In this document: positions 13,103 to 14,113 of the stretch, one piece after another
How the letters are laid out: every line of letters starts with the position of its first letter
Numbering within the stretch: position 1 is the first letter of the stretch
Assembly (NCBI GenBank): GCA_946495905.1
Contig: CAMMEP010000034.1
Coordinates: 1-14,113, forward strand
Origin: an uncultured Clostridium sp.
GTDB lineage: Bacteria > Bacillota > Clostridia > TANB77 > CAG-508
DNA length: 14,113 nucleotides
Direction: 5' to 3'
Notes under the pieces: model-generated
Told to the model about the DNA's origin: nothing
What the model saw: the letters and a program-made list of their open reading frames with translations, nothing else
Database searches by the model: none
Program-made: the position numbers and the translations under genes

Positions 13103-13795
13103 CTAACCTTTGCAAGCATTTATAAATTCCTTGAAAATTTTATTATGATTCTCATCTATTTTATATAAACTTTCTGGATGAAATCTAACACCAATATAAA
13201 AAGTTTTGTTTTTAGATTCTATTACATCAGGGTATCCATCTTCACAAAAAGCAACTTTATCTAATTTAGGACATTCTTTTATTGTTCTCTTATGCCTAGA
13301 ATTAACTTGCATTTTATTAGTTTGAACTATATCATAAAATCTTGAATTTTTATCTATATTAATCCAGTGAACATACTCATCAAATGATTTATCATGCTTT
13401 TCTGGATTAGGAATTTTATAAGTAGTTCCTCCTAAAGCTCTTGCAATATTGTTCTGTCCAGCACAAATACCAAGTATTGGAAGATTTTTTTCATAACAGT
13501 ATTTAGCAATTATACTTTCATAATTATCTGTTTCTGCTCCACCTTGTAAAATAATACCATCACATAATTTTAATTGAGCGATTAAATTTTCTTTCTCCTC
13601 TATGGATAAATTATCTTTCCAATTATCTCCACAATAGTTTATATTAGCTTCTGTAGGTAGTATTCCAATAGCTACTCCACCATTATCAAAGATTGCTTGT
13701 TTTACTTCATCTCTTATAAAAGTATCTATTTTATTTTTATTTGATTTATAAGTAGCATAATGTTTGGATACTATTCCTATGATAGGTTTATTCAT
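13103..13795 (-). CDS. Class I glutamine amidotransferase-like (gamma-glutamyl hydrolase, peptidase C26)
   Basis: A 230-residue protein of the PuuD-like peptidase C26 family, which hydrolyses gamma-glutamyl bonds. The nucleophile is Cys111 in LGICAGQN; His206 and Glu208 in FHPES complete the triad, and GIILQGGAE forms the upstream loop. Relatives remove gamma-glutamyl groups from GABA or other amines; the substrate here is unknown. The ATG at 13795 (MNKPIIGI) is chosen because GGAGGG precedes it and family members start at this point; an ATG at 13816 would lie upstream of that site. It overlaps the preceding BRO-like gene by 8 bases. Confidence 0.88.
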   Translation of the reverse strand: MNKPIIGIVSKHYATYKSNKNKIDTFIRDEVKQAIFDNGGVAIGILPTEANINYCGDNWKDNLSIEEKENLIAQLKLCDGIILQGGAETDNYESIIAKYCYEKNLPILGICAGQNNIARALGGTTYKIPNPEKHDKSFDEYVHWINIDKNSRFYDIVQTNKMQVNSRHKRTIKECPKLDKVAFCEDGYPDVIESKNKTFYIGVRFHPESLYKIDENHNKIFKEFINACKG

Positions 13796-14113
13796 TGTTT
13801 CCCTCCGTATTATCATTTTCTTTTAATTTCTTTTTAGATTTATCATTTAATTGTTTCTCTTTATTTAATTTGTTATCATCTAAATATTTATAGTTTAGTG
13901 CATTTCTATTTGTAATTACACTTTCTCCTAATTCTTTTTCTAAATTATCGCGTGTAATTTTTGCAATTTTGCCACCACGTTTTGCTATTTCTTTATTCTC
14001 TTTTAATCCATAGGGTTTATGTTTTTTTGCAAGCTCTCTTGTTGCAATTTCTCCTAAATCTGTAAGTGTAACTTCTATATCTGTCATATTATCTCTTAAA
14101 GACTCTTTTCTAA
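13788..14113 (-). CDS. BRO/DinD-type phage antirepressor-like protein, C-terminal part
   Basis: The frame is open to the right edge (upstream residues RKESLRDN), so only the C-terminal part is present. IEVTLTDLGEIATRELAKKHKPYGLKENKEIAKRGG and the following ARDDLEKxLGES-like stretch (RDNLEKELGESVITNRNALNY) resemble the C-terminal region of BRO family and DinD-like proteins found on prophages and mobile elements. The tail is a lysine- and asparagine-rich low-complexity stretch. It overlaps the amidotransferase start by 8 bases. The family also includes the dinD remnant at 8166, so two relatives bracket the defence segment. The internal ATG at 14087 lacks a good ribosome binding site, supporting a start beyond the window. 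Confidence 0.7.
   Translation of the reverse strand, partial: RKESLRDNMTDIEVTLTDLGEIATRELAKKHKPYGLKENKEIAKRGGKIAKITRDNLEKELGESVITNRNALNYKYLDDNKLNKEKQLNDKSKKKLKENDNTEGNNE

Noticed and set aside
12654..13106. Plus-strand open frame opposite the nitroreductase, and similar frames opposite mgtA, splB and groES
   Set aside because: They lack ribosome binding sites and family motifs and lie wholly opposite well-supported genes.
1..14113. CRISPR array or tRNA/rRNA genes
   Set aside because: No regularly spaced repeats, no T-loop GTTCRA with matching acceptor stems and no rRNA-like stretches were found; the GGGACAG copies are irregular and intergenic.

Overview
The window comes from a low-GC, spore-forming Firmicute, most likely an uncultured gut-type member of the Clostridia. 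The evidence is the AT-rich DNA, strong AGGAGG ribosome binding sites, sigma-A promoters of TTGACA/TATAAT type, a groESL operon behind a CIRCE-like operator, and sporulation genes (splB with a sigma-G-type promoter, ylbJ).

Layout. Positions 1-919 hold the minus-strand groES-groEL operon; groEL runs off the left edge. Positions 1050-1432 are a self-contained unit for a small DUF4190 membrane protein. Positions 1462-2303 encode a DeoD-type purine nucleoside phosphorylase. Positions 2281-5117 hold an MgtA-like P-type ATPase (minus) bracketed by two direct copies of a ~120-bp GGGACAG repeat. Positions 5210-7832 are a sporulation region: splB (minus), divergent ylbJ (plus) and a small Asn/Tyr/Met-rich protein. 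Positions 7874-8163 are a striking stand-alone unit: consensus promoter, 55-codon ORF and strong terminator. From 8166 on the DNA is accessory: a dinD remnant, tnpV, then a long minus-strand gene array read from the right edge leftwards. The array runs BRO/DinD-like protein, class I amidotransferase, nitroreductase, transglutaminase-like protein, then a CBASS anti-phage module of a two-TM candidate effector, a CD-NTase and an E2-like protein.

Main observation. Three unrelated genes (ylbJ, the dinD remnant and the CBASS E2-like gene) each have their conserved reading frame broken by exactly one extra C directly in front of a GGA glycine codon, so the zero frame presents CGG followed by A. Skipping that C restores a recognisable family motif in each case. 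By manual scan, CGG is otherwise absent as an in-frame codon from every other recognised gene of the window (several thousand codons). The only other place it occurs is a tandem CGG CGG at codons 8-9 of the 55-codon ORF. This fits a genome in which CGG is nearly or wholly undecoded and the ribosome moves +1 to read the overlapping GGN as glycine. Sequencing error or ordinary gene decay remain the alternatives. If the model is right, the spore protein YlbJ and the CBASS E2-like protein are intact.
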